From NCBI GenBank assembly GCA_934351255.1, contig CAKRJH010000001.1, positions 124,001-188,000 of the forward strand: 64,000 bases of DNA. Direction: 5' to 3'. Origin of the DNA: an uncultured Lachnospiraceae bacterium. Its GTDB lineage: Bacteria; Bacillota; Clostridia; Lachnospirales; Lachnospiraceae. How positions within the stretch are numbered: the first letter of the stretch is position 1; the number at the start of each line of letters is the position of its first letter. Position numbers and translations under genes: made by a program. This document shows, piece by piece, positions 9,337 to 18,038 of this stretch. The notes under the pieces were generated by a model that saw nothing but the letters and a program-made list of their open reading frames with translations, did no database searches and was not told the DNA's origin.

Positions 9337-9414
9337 TCCGGGGATGGACGTAGCACAGTGACGACATCCCCGGAAAAACAGGAAAAGACCCGGGTGTGCG
9401 AGCCCGGGTCTTTT
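9337..9414 (+). terminator. two stem-loops after ileS, the second an intrinsic terminator
   Basis: The first stem (TCCGGGGATG 9337-9346 with CATCCCCGGA 9365-9374) lacks a T-run. The second (AAAAGACCCGGG 9383-9394 with CCCGGGTCTTTT 9403-9414) is a 12-bp stem with A-tract/T-tract ends and is the likely ileS terminator. Confidence 0.8.
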
Positions 9415-9714
9415 CGAACTGAATAAAATAAAGGAGTTGGTCGCCAGATAGAGGGAGCTATCAAGCGACCGCAAATGAAAAAAATGAAAAAGAATCTATA
9501 ACGAATATAAGGTATCAGCATATTCGGGAATCAAACGATCTGTTTGTTCTTTCGTTTGATTTAAATTCATTATATCGTGCAGTTGTGGTGAAAATTTGTA
9601 AAAAAAATAAACAAAAAATAAACTACCTAAACAAAAAAAGGAGAAAAAGAACCAAATTATAAAAATGGCAAAACACACGTCTTGTCATTTGTCACCCTAC
9701 GTTACAAGTATAAA
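9415..9714. other. AT-rich gap without a credible gene
   Basis: This 300-base stretch is strongly AT-rich and holds no coding frame with a plausible ribosome binding site. Two inverted repeats are visible: GGTCGC (9439-9444) with GCGACC about 20 bases on, and a 10-bp stem AATCAAACGA (9529-9538) / TCGTTTGATT (9552-9561). Neither is followed by a clear T-run. Their role is unknown; an unlisted small RNA cannot be excluded. Confidence 0.5.
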
Positions 9715-9742
9715 AAAGACGCCGTGTAAAAACGGCGTCTTT
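9715..9742 (-). terminator. terminator of the dnaD-dnaI-prs unit
   Basis: Perfect 11-bp stem AAAGACGCCGT / ACGGCGTCTTT with a 6-nt loop, 20 bases beyond the prs stop. Read on the minus strand the stem ends in an unbroken run of T. Confidence 0.85.
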
Positions 9743-9762
9743 GATGTTATATGTGATGGATC

Positions 9763-10935
9763 TTATCGCTGTCCGAATTTCTTTAAGATATTCTGAATGC
9801 GCTCGGTCGGATTCAGCAGATCGCTGATGGACTGGTCATGGTTCAGGGTATCGATCAGTAGTGCAACATACTTGCTCATATCTACGTTGATATAATAGTC
9901 TCTTTTCAGAACCTCTTCCGGCTGATACACCAGATTGGTGGTCATGACACGGTAGATCAGACCCTTTTCTACGGCCTCGTCAAACTTATCCATGCCATTG
10001 GTAAACAGGCCGAAGGTAGCGGCAACGAAAATACGTCCGGCCTTGCGGCGCTTTAACTCGGTGGCAACATCGATCATACTCTCACCGGAGGAGATCATGT
10101 CATCGACGATGATTACATCCTTGCCCTCAAGATCGGAGCCGAGGAACTCATGTGCGATGATCGGATTGCGGCCATCGACGATACGGCTGTAATCTCTTCT
10201 CTTGTAGAACATTCCGATATCGACGCCCATGACATTGGCGAAGTAAACGGCACGGCTCATAGCACCCTCATCCGGGCTGATGATCATCAGATGGTCTGCA
10301 TCGATCCGGATATCCGGGATATTGTTGAGGATGGCCTTGATAAACTGATAAGTAGGCATCACCGTCTCAAAACTCTTGAGAGGGATGGCGTTCTGGACAC
10401 GGGGATCATGTGCATCAAAGGTGATGATGCTCTCAACTCCCATCTGTGTCAGCTCCTGCAATGCCAGAGCACAGTCCAGAGACTCTCTGGTGGATCTGCG
10501 GTGCTGGCGGCTCTCATATAAGAAAGGCATAATGACTGTAATACGGCGTGCTTTGCCGCCTACAGCCGCGATCAGACGTTTCAAATCCTGATAATGATCA
10601 TCGGGAGACATGTGATTGACCTGGCCGCAGACCTTGTAAGTCAGGCTGTGGTTGCAGACGTCAACCAGAAGATAGAGGTCCTCGCCACGGACAGACTCGC
10701 GGATCAGGCCCTTGGCCTCACCGGAACCGAAACGCGGACAGGCGCAGTCGATCAGGTAAGAATCTCTGTTGTAACCGGCAAAGTTGCTGGCCGGTGCATT
10801 CTGCTCGGCGCGGTCCTTACGCCATTCAACGATATAGTCATTTACTTTCTGTCCCATATCTCTGCTGCTCTCCAGAGCCAGGATGCCGAGTGTACCAACC
10901 GGAATGGTCTCCGCCAGCTTGTCATGTCTTTTCAT
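9763..10935 (-). CDS. prs: ribose-phosphate pyrophosphokinase (long form)
   Basis: Makes PRPP from ribose-5-phosphate and ATP, feeding nucleotide, His and Trp synthesis. The 390-aa product has the phosphoribosyltransferase PRPP loop VIIVDDMISSGES, the TFDAHDPR segment, the YESRQHRR substrate loop and a SPDEGAMSRA motif corresponding to the SPDxGGxxRA segment. It is about 70 residues longer than classical 315-aa enzymes, with extra sequence at the N-terminus (cysteine-containing DVCNHSLTYK region). This long form is common in Clostridia. The start at 10935 has TAGGAGGA eight bases upstream. It lies 59 bases after the dnaI-like gene and is probably co-transcribed with it. Confidence 0.9.
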   Translation of the reverse strand: MKRHDKLAETIPVGTLGILALESSRDMGQKVNDYIVEWRKDRAEQNAPASNFAGYNRDSYLIDCACPRFGSGEAKGLIRESVRGEDLYLLVDVCNHSLTYKVCGQVNHMSPDDHYQDLKRLIAAVGGKARRITVIMPFLYESRQHRRSTRESLDCALALQELTQMGVESIITFDAHDPRVQNAIPLKSFETVMPTYQFIKAILNNIPDIRIDADHLMIISPDEGAMSRAVYFANVMGVDIGMFYKRRDYSRIVDGRNPIIAHEFLGSDLEGKDVIIVDDMISSGESMIDVATELKRRKAGRIFVAATFGLFTNGMDKFDEAVEKGLIYRVMTTNLVYQPEEVLKRDYYINVDMSKYVALLIDTLNHDQSISDLLNPTERIQNILKKFGQR

Positions 10936-10994
10936 TTGAAATATCCTCCTATAAAAATCCATTGATGAATTGTATGAAATATATCTGCCACGGC

Positions 10995-11990
10995 TCAGAT
11001 GAAGCGTTTGATCTGACGAATGTCTTCTCCGACCACCTTGCAGAAGTGATAATAACCGGTAAAACGGGAGAAGATACGCTCGCCATAACGGTCATGCATC
11101 TCCTGAAGAGGGAGATTTGTCGACAGGATCGTAGAACGCTTGTGTACGTGACGTTCTTCGATGAAATGGTAGAGCTGGGAATTGGTGAAGTTATTGGTCA
11201 GCTCTGTGCCCAGATCATCGATGATCAACAGATCACATTGCAGCAAATCCTGAATCTGCTGCACATTTTGATGCGCCTCCCGGTTTTTGCCGAAGATTTG
11301 CAATTCTAAAATATCAAATAACCCCAAAGAAGTCAAATAGACGACCGAATGTCCGCTGTCCAGAAGTTCCTTGGCAATGCAGTGTGTCAAAAAGGTTTTT
11401 CCGACGCCCGGAGCACCGTAGAAGATCAGGTTGTCATAGGCGTCATCAAAGTGTTTGACGAAGTCCAGACAGTTGTCACGGATGCGCAGGATATTTTCAC
11501 GGGGTGTCAGGCCGATATCCTCACTGACATAATCCTCTGAAAAAAAACTCTCCCGAAATGTAGAAAAATTCTCATCTGCAAGAATATGTTCCAGATTGGA
11601 GTTGGAGTAGAGCAGACGGCTCTTTTTCTGATTCAGGCAGTGACAGGGTTTAGAATGGATATAGCCGGTGTCTTTGCAGTCCGGACACTGATACTGGATA
11701 GCGAGATAGTCTGCGGGGTAGCCGTGTTCCACCAGAAGATCCTGTTTGCGCTGGATCAGATCGGCCAGGGCTTGCTGGAAGTCAGCGGCTTCCTGAGGTG
11801 TTTCACCGCTCAGGAGGCTCTTTTTGGCCTGTTTGATGGAAGAGGTGATAATATCCTGATCGATCTGGGCGAGTTCGGGAATTTCTGCTTTTAACGCTTC
11901 TGAACGGCGTTCCTGCTGATATTGGTTCTCGCGGCGTGTCACATCATATTCGTGCATCAGATCGCGGTATTGACTGTCGGTAATGCTCAT
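10995..11990 (-). CDS. dnaI: DnaI/DnaC-like helicase loader ATPase
   Basis: A 331-aa AAA+ protein. The N-terminal half has a DnaI-type zinc cluster (CPDC at 102-105 and CHC near 116-118). The ATPase domain follows with Walker A GAPGVGKT (192-199), Walker B LLIIDDLG and sensor segment STNLPL. In Firmicutes DnaI loads the replicative helicase DnaC onto DNA opened by DnaA. It starts 21 bases after the stop of the DnaD-domain gene; this pairing of a DnaD/DnaB-type protein with a DnaI-type loader supports a primosome role. The symbol is by analogy with Bacillus subtilis. Confidence 0.9.
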   Translation of the reverse strand: MSITDSQYRDLMHEYDVTRRENQYQQERRSEALKAEIPELAQIDQDIITSSIKQAKKSLLSGETPQEAADFQQALADLIQRKQDLLVEHGYPADYLAIQYQCPDCKDTGYIHSKPCHCLNQKKSRLLYSNSNLEHILADENFSTFRESFFSEDYVSEDIGLTPRENILRIRDNCLDFVKHFDDAYDNLIFYGAPGVGKTFLTHCIAKELLDSGHSVVYLTSLGLFDILELQIFGKNREAHQNVQQIQDLLQCDLLIIDDLGTELTNNFTNSQLYHFIEERHVHKRSTILSTNLPLQEMHDRYGERIFSRFTGYYHFCKVVGEDIRQIKRFI

Positions 11991-12011
11991 AAGGGTACCT
12001 CAATTCTGCAG

Positions 12012-13163
12012 TTAGTTGGCGTGTAACAGTTTTTTCTCCAGGGAGTCAGCCTCCTCAGAGGAGAGACCGTGCTGGGAAAAATTGTGGTAAGGGGTCCGTT
12101 TTTGTGTTGCCTGGGAAGCGGGCGGTACACTGCGCTGTGCGCTTTTCTTGCGCTCGTAGCGTTCATCTGCCTCCTGGATATCCTGCAGCGTGCGTACATT
12201 TTCTTTGTGCCATTTGTCCAGAACACCGTCACAGTATTTGAAGTCTCCGTGCTGGAGCTTTAGGATCGTGCGGTTGCAGGCCTCCAGGATGACGGCCAGA
12301 TCCATGCCCCATTCGTCCAACCAGCGGTCTACATAGCGGGTCTCGGCAGGACTGAGGGCCCGTCCCAGGGCGAATGCACGGGATACCTGATTGTAGCCGG
12401 CATTGAAGTTTGCGCTGACATTGCGGGCATCCTCCACGTTTTTGACCTGCTTTTCGTGCCAGCTGATCGCCACTTTCTGGACATAACTGTTTTTAGTTTT
12501 GCCCAGCTCCACGCAGTGTTCGTAGAGATGGATGATCAACTCCTCTGAAAAATGCAGTTCTGAGTAGAGGTAGATGATAGTCTGGGTCTCATTTGGTCTG
12601 AGCGGACGCCCATAAAAGGTAGATACGACTTTCAGAAGCATCTCCAGGGAATCATCGCTGGCCAGGGCACGGCGCTGTTCGTCAGAGACACAGAAACTGT
12701 ACTGGTGCTGCTGGCCATGCAATGATGCGGAAGGGGTGACCGGCTCCTGGGAAGCCGGAAGAACTTCCTGCATATCGGATGGGTTTGGCTGGGGAGAAAC
12801 AGCCTGTGCGGCCGGAGCCGGGGCTGTACCCGCCGGAGCGGCTGCAAAGACGGAAGAAGCTCCCGGGCGATCCGGATCGGTAAGAAACAGACCGGTGATC
12901 ACGCCGTCGGTGTTTTTGGTGATCTGGATCAGTTCCTTTTTCTCCCAGTAATTGAGTGCACGGATAATGTCGTTCTCGGTAGATTCCATGCGGTCTGCGA
13001 GCGAGGAGATCGAGAAGGATTCCCGTGCCTGGATGCATTTGGCCAGGAAGAGGTACACTTTGACGAAACTTCCGTTGGCATTGAGCATGTATTTTTCGAT
13101 AAATGTATTATGTATGCCTGTGAGGGATGATACCGCACAGGCATAGTTTAATAGGTTATTCAT
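12012..13163 (-). CDS. DnaD domain primosome protein (DnaB/DnaD family)
   Basis: The 383-aa product has an N-terminal winged-helix DNA-binding region (about 1-110, including IHNTFIEKYMLNANGSF and FSISSLADRMESTENDIIRAL), a Pro/Ala-rich linker (about 130-180) and two DnaD C-terminal-type helical segments (about 200-350). Such proteins help DnaA recruit the helicase loader. The start at 13163 has TTGGAG 10 bases upstream. The open frame continues upstream through the 114-bp repeats, but that extension is repeat sequence, not protein. It heads the dnaD-dnaI-prs unit, with a promoter and a DnaA-box cluster upstream. Confidence 0.85.
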   Translation of the reverse strand: MNNLLNYACAVSSLTGIHNTFIEKYMLNANGSFVKVYLFLAKCIQARESFSISSLADRMESTENDIIRALNYWEKKELIQITKNTDGVITGLFLTDPDRPGASSVFAAAPAGTAPAPAAQAVSPQPNPSDMQEVLPASQEPVTPSASLHGQQHQYSFCVSDEQRRALASDDSLEMLLKVVSTFYGRPLRPNETQTIIYLYSELHFSEELIIHLYEHCVELGKTKNSYVQKVAISWHEKQVKNVEDARNVSANFNAGYNQVSRAFALGRALSPAETRYVDRWLDEWGMDLAVILEACNRTILKLQHGDFKYCDGVLDKWHKENVRTLQDIQEADERYERKKSAQRSVPPASQATQKRTPYHNFSQHGLSSEEADSLEKKLLHAN

Positions 13164-13198
13164 GAGTAGAACACTCCAATCAGATGTGTTAGTACGAA

Positions 13199-13437
13199 GC
13201 AAATGCGCTTGTTCCAAGCTTTTCGGCTGCTGTCGCAGCCAATTTGCTCGTTGATGAGCCCAGGAATCCAAATGCCTGCTTCGCAGTCGCTTGGCTTCCT
13301 TTGTGGCTCATCCCTTTTCACTCGCAAATGCGCTTGTTCCAAGCTTTTCGGCTGCTGTCGCAGCCAATTTGCTCGTTGATGAGCCCAGGAATCCAAATGC
13401 CTGCTTCGCAGTCGCTTGGCTTCCTTTGTGGCTCATC
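13199..13437. repeat. two direct copies of a 114-bp palindromic repeat
   Basis: Copies at 13199-13312 and 13324-13437 look identical base for base and are separated by 11 bases (CCTTTTCACTC), period 125. Each contains inverted parts: GATGAGCC with GGCTCATC about 45 bases apart, and GGCTGC-GACA-GCAGCC. It is therefore a structured REP-like element rather than a gene. The copies sit in the expected 5' leader of the dnaD-like mRNA. Frames through them give recurring peptides such as CEAGIWIPGLINEQIGC, which would be spurious proteins if annotated. Confidence 0.9.
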
Positions 13438-13439
13438 AC

Positions 13440-13467
13440 ATTTTAACACACATGGTTTGAGTTGCAA
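13440..13467 (-). promoter_or_regulatory. promoter of dnaD-dnaI-prs
   Basis: On the minus strand TTGCAA (13467-13462), a 16-base spacer and TAAAAT (13445-13440). Transcription would start near 13432, so the mRNA leader would run through both 114-bp repeats before reaching the dnaD-like start codon. Confidence 0.55.
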
Positions 13468-13504
13468 ATAGGGGGGGCATAGGACGGGGGGCGAGTTTCG
13501 AAAA

Positions 13505-13622
13505 TGTGGATAATGTGGATAGTTTTGCGAAAAAACGTGAATAACCCCGGGAGATGGGAAAAAAATTATCCACAAAGAGATGTTCACAAATGGAGCCATC
13601 TTTTTGTGGATAATGTGGATAA
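13505..13622. promoter_or_regulatory. DnaA-box cluster
   Basis: Four perfect boxes TTATCCACA or its complement: 13505-13513 (-), 13566-13574 (+), 13605-13613 (-), 13614-13622 (-). A near match TGTGGATAG lies at 13514-13522 and a weaker CGTGAATAA at 13536-13544. Two pairs abut head to tail at a 9-base period. The cluster lies between the murC stop codon and the dnaD-like promoter. Binding by DnaA is strongly suggested by the sites. Whether it regulates the primosome unit or titrates DnaA is inference. Confidence 0.85.
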
Positions 13623-15002
13623 TTATTCTGAAATTAAGTCTTCGCCGATGGTTACTACATTCCCGGCACCCATAGTTATCAACAAATCACCTTCTGAACA
13701 ATTTTCGCGTAAAAATTGTTTGATCTCATCAAAGGATGGAAAATAGTATGAGTCTTTGCCTCGTTTCTTTAATTCCTCCTGCAGTGTACGCGAGGAGATA
13801 TCTCCCGGATCAGCTTCGCGTGCGGCGTAGATATCGGCCAGCACGACATTTTCGGCCAGGCTCAGTGCGTCCGCAAATTCATGGAGAAGTGCTCTGGTCC
13901 TGCTGTAAGTGTGTGGCTGGAAGACGCACCAAAGATGCTTGTGTGGATATTTCTCGGCGGCTTTCAGTGTTGCGGCAATCTCGGTTGGGTGGTGCGCATA
14001 ATCGTCAACCACCGTCACTCCCTGGAAAGCTCCTTTTTGTTCAAAGCGGCGCTCCGTACCCTGGAAAGCCTTCAGGCCGGTCAGGATCGTATCCATATCA
14101 ATATGATAATACTGCGCCAGAGCAATGGCTGCTAACGAATTGCAGACATTGTGGCTGCCGATGACAGACAGATCGACATGACCGGATGGTTTTCCGTCGA
14201 CGACCAGAGTATAAGAACCGTGTCCGAACTCGTCGTATGTAATATCAGAAGCGGTGTAGCGGCAGCTGTCCTCCAGACCGAAGGTGATGACCTGACAGGA
14301 GAGATCGCCGGTAAATGTATCGAGATCCGGGATAGCGCCGTTGATGATCAGAACGCCATGCTCCGGAATCAGCTTGGCAAATTCGTGGAACGAATGGCGG
14401 ATGTCGTCCAGATCCTTGAAAAAGTCCAGATGGTCTGCATCGATGTTTAAGATCACGCCTGCGGTAGGGAAGAACTTCAGAAAACTATTTGTATATTCGC
14501 AGGCTTCGGTGATGAAATTGTCAGAGTGTCCGACGCGGATATTTCCACCGATGGCATCCAGAATGCCGCCCACAGAGATCGTAGGATCCTTGGCTGCAGC
14601 CATGAAGATATGGGATACCATGGACGTCGTGGTGGTCTTGCCGTGTGTGCCGGCAATCGCAATGGCATTGGCGTAGTTTTTCATTACCTGCCCTACCATG
14701 ACGGCGCGCTCCATCATCGGAATCCCCATGGCCTTTGCGGCAGCAAATTCGGGATTGTCCGGATGGATGGCTGCGGTGTAGACCACAAAGTCGATGTCCG
14801 GTGTGATGTTTTCGGCCTTCTGCCCGTAGATGATCTGGATCCCGAGAGACTCCAGATGGCTGGTGATCTTGCTTTCTTTCATATCGGAACCACACACGGT
14901 GAACCCGTATTCATGGAGAAGCTGTGCGAATCCGCTCATGCTGATACCGCCAATGCCCATGAAGTAGGCTTTGCATGGATGGTTAAAGTCAATCTGATAC
15001 AT
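13623..15002 (-). CDS. murC: UDP-N-acetylmuramate--L-alanine ligase
   Basis: Cytoplasmic Mur ligase that adds L-Ala to UDP-MurNAc using ATP. The 459-aa product starts with the nucleotide-binding FMGIGGISMSG motif, has the ATP loop GTHGKTTTTSM, the central EACEYTNSFLKF segment, and the C-terminal DDYAHHPTEI and FQPHTYSRT motifs typical of MurC. The start at 15002 follows a GGGGG-containing site; the frame to 15065 is not supported. It has its own promoter. Its stop codon abuts the last DnaA box. Confidence 0.95.
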   Translation of the reverse strand: MYQIDFNHPCKAYFMGIGGISMSGFAQLLHEYGFTVCGSDMKESKITSHLESLGIQIIYGQKAENITPDIDFVVYTAAIHPDNPEFAAAKAMGIPMMERAVMVGQVMKNYANAIAIAGTHGKTTTTSMVSHIFMAAAKDPTISVGGILDAIGGNIRVGHSDNFITEACEYTNSFLKFFPTAGVILNIDADHLDFFKDLDDIRHSFHEFAKLIPEHGVLIINGAIPDLDTFTGDLSCQVITFGLEDSCRYTASDITYDEFGHGSYTLVVDGKPSGHVDLSVIGSHNVCNSLAAIALAQYYHIDMDTILTGLKAFQGTERRFEQKGAFQGVTVVDDYAHHPTEIAATLKAAEKYPHKHLWCVFQPHTYSRTRALLHEFADALSLAENVVLADIYAAREADPGDISSRTLQEELKKRGKDSYYFPSFDEIKQFLRENCSEGDLLITMGAGNVVTIGEDLISE

Positions 15003-15035
15003 GAAAATGCCCCCTGTTAATCGTGTTTTCTTCTT

Positions 15036-15065
15036 ATTATATATCGAGGTGGTTGTAAAGTACAA
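15036..15065 (-). promoter_or_regulatory. promoter of murC
   Basis: On the minus strand TTGTAC (15065-15060), an 18-base spacer and a perfect TATAAT (15041-15036), about 34 bases before the murC start. Confidence 0.65.
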
Positions 15066-15267
15066 TCCCTAATTTGGAAAGGTCAAATTGCACAAAGCAG
15101 GGAGAAAAGAGGGGCGAAGGCCTGTAAAATTCACAATAACCGGGTAAATGCTTGTAAAAAATGTCTAAAAAAGACGAAAATTCCAGATTTATTTAGTGAA
15201 AATTGTTTCAAATATATATAATTTATGTTATAATATGAATATATTTTGAACAACAAGAGGTGATAAC

Positions 15268-16542
15268 GTGATTAAGAAAGAAATGATAGCAATGTTGCTT
15301 GCAGGTGGTCAGGGATCCCGTCTGGGTGTTTTGACATCTGATGTAGCTAAACCTGCAGTTTCCTTTGGTGGTAAATATCGTATTATTGATTTTCCGCTCA
15401 GCAACTGTATTAATTCCGGTGTCGACACCGTAGGTGTCCTGACACAGTATCAGCCACTTCGATTAAATACACATATTGGGATTGGTATTCCCTGGGATCT
15501 GGATCGCAATGTGGGTGGCGTATCCATTCTTCCTCCTTATGAGAAGAGCACGAGCAGTGAGTGGTACACCGGTACCGCAAATGCCATCTACCAGAACCTG
15601 CGTTATATGGAATACTATAACCCGGACTATGTGCTGATTCTGGGTGGTGACCACATCTACAAGATGGACTATGAAGTGATGTTAGACTTCCACAAAAAGA
15701 ATAAGGCGGACGTGACGTTGGCTACCATTCCGGTGCCTATCGAAGAGGCCAGCCGTTTTGGTGTCGTTATCACAGATGAGAATAAGCAGATCCAGGAGTT
15801 TGAGGAGAAGCCGGAACATCCGCGCAGCAACCTGGCTTCCATGGGTATCTATATTTTCTCATGGCCGGTACTCCGCGATGCGCTGATCAAGATGAAGGAT
15901 CAGCCGGGATGTGACTTCGGTAAGCATATCATTCCATATTGCCATGAGAGAGGCGGCCGTATCTTTGCATACGAGTTCAATGGATACTGGAAAGATGTTG
16001 GAACTCTGGGCTCATACTGGGAGTCCAATATGGAACTGGTAGACCTGATTCCTGTCTTTAATTTATACGAGGAGTTCTGGAAGATCTATACCAAGACAGA
16101 CCGGATTCCTCCGCAGTATATTGCAGACAGTGCGGTTGTGGACAAAGCAATCATCGGTGAAGCCAGCGAGATCTATGGTGAGGTACATAATTCCGTCATC
16201 GGATCGGGTGTATACATTGCACCGGGAGCGGTTGTCAGAGATTCCATCCTGATGAACGGAGCTTCGATCGGAGAGGGAACGGTGGTTGATAAATCTATCA
16301 TTGCCGAGAATGTTCAGATCGGTAAGAATTGCCAGTTGTGCGTTGGTGAGGAGAAGGAGAATACCTGGAAGCCATCCGTATATGCATTCGGACTGGTGAC
16401 CATTGGTGAGGACTCTGTCATCCCGGATGGCGTGCGCATTGGCAAGAATACAGCGATCCACGGTGTCACGACGGAGAAGGATTATCCGAACGGACTGTTG
16501 GACAGCGGTGAGACATTGATTAAGGTAGGTGATAGTGAATGA
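15268..16542 (+). CDS. glgC: glucose-1-phosphate adenylyltransferase, catalytic subunit
   Basis: Makes ADP-glucose from glucose-1-phosphate and ATP, the committed step of glycogen synthesis. The 424-aa product has the pyrophosphorylase signature LAGGQGSRLGVLTSDVAKPA near the start, YRIIDFPLSNCINSG, the WYTGTANAIYQN and LGGDHIYKMDY catalytic segments, and a C-terminal left-handed beta-helix of hexapeptide repeats. It begins with GTG at 15268 after AAGAGGTGATAAC. A TATAAT box at 15229-15234 lies upstream, but its -35 partner is poor. It overlaps glgD by four bases (ATGA), indicating translational coupling. Confidence 0.95.
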   Translation: MIKKEMIAMLLAGGQGSRLGVLTSDVAKPAVSFGGKYRIIDFPLSNCINSGVDTVGVLTQYQPLRLNTHIGIGIPWDLDRNVGGVSILPPYEKSTSSEWYTGTANAIYQNLRYMEYYNPDYVLILGGDHIYKMDYEVMLDFHKKNKADVTLATIPVPIEEASRFGVVITDENKQIQEFEEKPEHPRSNLASMGIYIFSWPVLRDALIKMKDQPGCDFGKHIIPYCHERGGRIFAYEFNGYWKDVGTLGSYWESNMELVDLIPVFNLYEEFWKIYTKTDRIPPQYIADSAVVDKAIIGEASEIYGEVHNSVIGSGVYIAPGAVVRDSILMNGASIGEGTVVDKSIIAENVQIGKNCQLCVGEEKENTWKPSVYAFGLVTIGEDSVIPDGVRIGKNTAIHGVTTEKDYPNGLLDSGETLIKVGDSE

Positions 16543-17660
16543 GAGCAATCGGTATTGTATTAGCGGGCGGAAACAACAGCCGCATGAGAGAACTTTCCAA
16601 CAAGAGAGCCATTGCCGCTATGCCAATCGCAGGCGGTTATCGAAGTATTGATTTTGTGCTGAGTAATATGAGCAACTCCCACATTCAGAAGGTGGCGGTA
16701 TTTACCCAGTACAATGCAAAGTCATTAAATGAACATTTAAATTCTTCCAAATGGTGGGACTTCGGAAGAAAGCAGGGGGGACTCTATGTATTCACTCCTA
16801 CCACTACTCCGGACAACAATTCCTGGTACCGCGGTACGGCGGATGCCATGGCGCAGAATCTGGACTTCCTGAAGAACAGCCATGAGCCTTATGTTGTGAT
16901 TGCCTCAGGAGATGGTATCTACAAACTGGATTATAACAAGGTATTGGAATATCATATTGCGAAAAAGGCAGACTTTACGATCGTTACAGCGAAGATGCCG
17001 GAGGGTGATGATCCAACCCGCTTCGGTATTATCAAGACGCAGGATGACGGCCGTGTGACAGACTTCGAGGAGAAGCCGATCCAGGCCGATGGCCAGCAGA
17101 TCTCTACGGGTATCTATGTGCTGCGTAGACGTCTTCTGATTGAACTGATCGAGAAGGCAGCGCAGGAGGAGAGATATGATTTTGTAAAAGATATCATGAT
17201 TCGATACAAAGACATCAAAAAGATCTATGCATATCATCTCGAGGAGTACTGGAGCAATATCGCTTCTGTCGAAGCGTACTTCCGCGCAAACATGGACTTC
17301 CTGAAGCCGGAGGTCAGAGATTTCTTCTTCCGCCAGTATCCGGATGTATATTCCAAGGTTCAGGATCTGCCGCCTGCCAAGTATAATGTGGGCGCCAATG
17401 TCAAGAACAGCCTGGTTTCCAGTGGATGCATCATCAATGGAACTGTAGAAGGATCTATCCTTTTCAAAGAAGTATATGTTGGCAATAATTGTACCATCAA
17501 GAATTCCATCATCCTGAATGATGTTTATATCGGGGACAATACACATATTGAGAATTGTATCGTAGAAAGCAGAGATACAATCCGCGCTAACACCGAATAT
17601 ATCGGAGAAGATGGAAAGATTCGGATTATAGTTGAAAAGAATGAGCGGTATGCGTTATAA
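16539..17660 (+). CDS. glgD: GlgD, glucose-1-phosphate adenylyltransferase partner subunit
   Basis: A 373-aa paralogue of GlgC. The N-terminal loop reads GIVLAGGNNSRMRELSNKRA, and DGIYKLDY stands where GlgC has DHIYKMDY. The loop and active-site changes are characteristic of the GlgD subunit, which in Firmicutes forms a heterotetramer with GlgC and raises its activity while having little activity alone. The C-terminal beta-helix is present but shorter than in GlgC. Directly coupled to glgC by the ATGA overlap. Confidence 0.93.
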   Translation: MRAIGIVLAGGNNSRMRELSNKRAIAAMPIAGGYRSIDFVLSNMSNSHIQKVAVFTQYNAKSLNEHLNSSKWWDFGRKQGGLYVFTPTTTPDNNSWYRGTADAMAQNLDFLKNSHEPYVVIASGDGIYKLDYNKVLEYHIAKKADFTIVTAKMPEGDDPTRFGIIKTQDDGRVTDFEEKPIQADGQQISTGIYVLRRRLLIELIEKAAQEERYDFVKDIMIRYKDIKKIYAYHLEEYWSNIASVEAYFRANMDFLKPEVRDFFFRQYPDVYSKVQDLPPAKYNVGANVKNSLVSSGCIINGTVEGSILFKEVYVGNNCTIKNSIILNDVYIGDNTHIENCIVESRDTIRANTEYIGEDGKIRIIVEKNERYAL

Positions 17661-17693
17661 TGGCCAAAGTATGAATCAAAGGGGGTTCTAACT

Positions 17694-17972
17694 GTGCAGA
17701 TAACAGATGTACGTATCCGCAAGATCACAAAAGAGGGAAAGATGAGAGCGGTCGTTTCCATCACCTTAGATGAAGAATTTGTTGTTCATGATATTAAAGT
17801 GATCGAAGGAGAAAAAGGATTGTTCATCGCAATGCCTAGCCGTAAGGCCGGGGATGGCGAGTACAGGGATATTGCACATCCGATCAATTCGGAGACGAGA
17901 GAGACGATCCAGTCCATCATATTGGAGAAATATGAAGCTGCCATGCTTGAAGACGGTGAGGCGCAGGATTGA
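17694..17972 (+). CDS. spoVG: SpoVG, septation/sporulation regulator and RNA-binding protein
   Basis: The 92-aa product matches SpoVG over its full length: MQITDVRIRKI at the start, then MRAVVSITLDEEFVVHDIKVIEG, FIAMPSRKAGDGEYRDIAHPIN and a C-terminal helix. SpoVG affects asymmetric septation in sporulating bacilli and binds nucleic acids in several Firmicutes. It starts at GTG with AAAGGGGG upstream and lies only 33 bases behind glgD, so glycogen genes and spoVG probably share a transcript. Confidence 0.95.
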   Translation: MQITDVRIRKITKEGKMRAVVSITLDEEFVVHDIKVIEGEKGLFIAMPSRKAGDGEYRDIAHPINSETRETIQSIILEKYEAAMLEDGEAQD

Positions 17973-17999
17973 TCACAGACATCAGAAAATATTTTTTAG

Positions 18000-18038
18000 A
18001 CCGGTACATATAGACATAACTATATGTATCGGTTTTTT
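18000..18038 (+). terminator. terminator after spoVG
   Basis: A 14-bp stem with one G-T wobble (ACCGGTACATATAG, 18000-18013, with CTATATGTATCGGT, 18020-18033) is followed by a run of T. Confidence 0.85.

Noticed and set aside
9496..9678. 60-aa hydrophobic frame on the minus strand
   Set aside because: It arises from poly-A/T sequence, has no ribosome binding site and is rich in Phe only because of T-runs on that strand.
13160..13599. Several 60-90 aa frames sharing CEAGIWIPGLINEQIGC-like peptides
   Set aside because: They are translations of the two 114-bp non-coding repeats; the inverted pairs and placement in an mRNA leader explain the sequence better than a protein.
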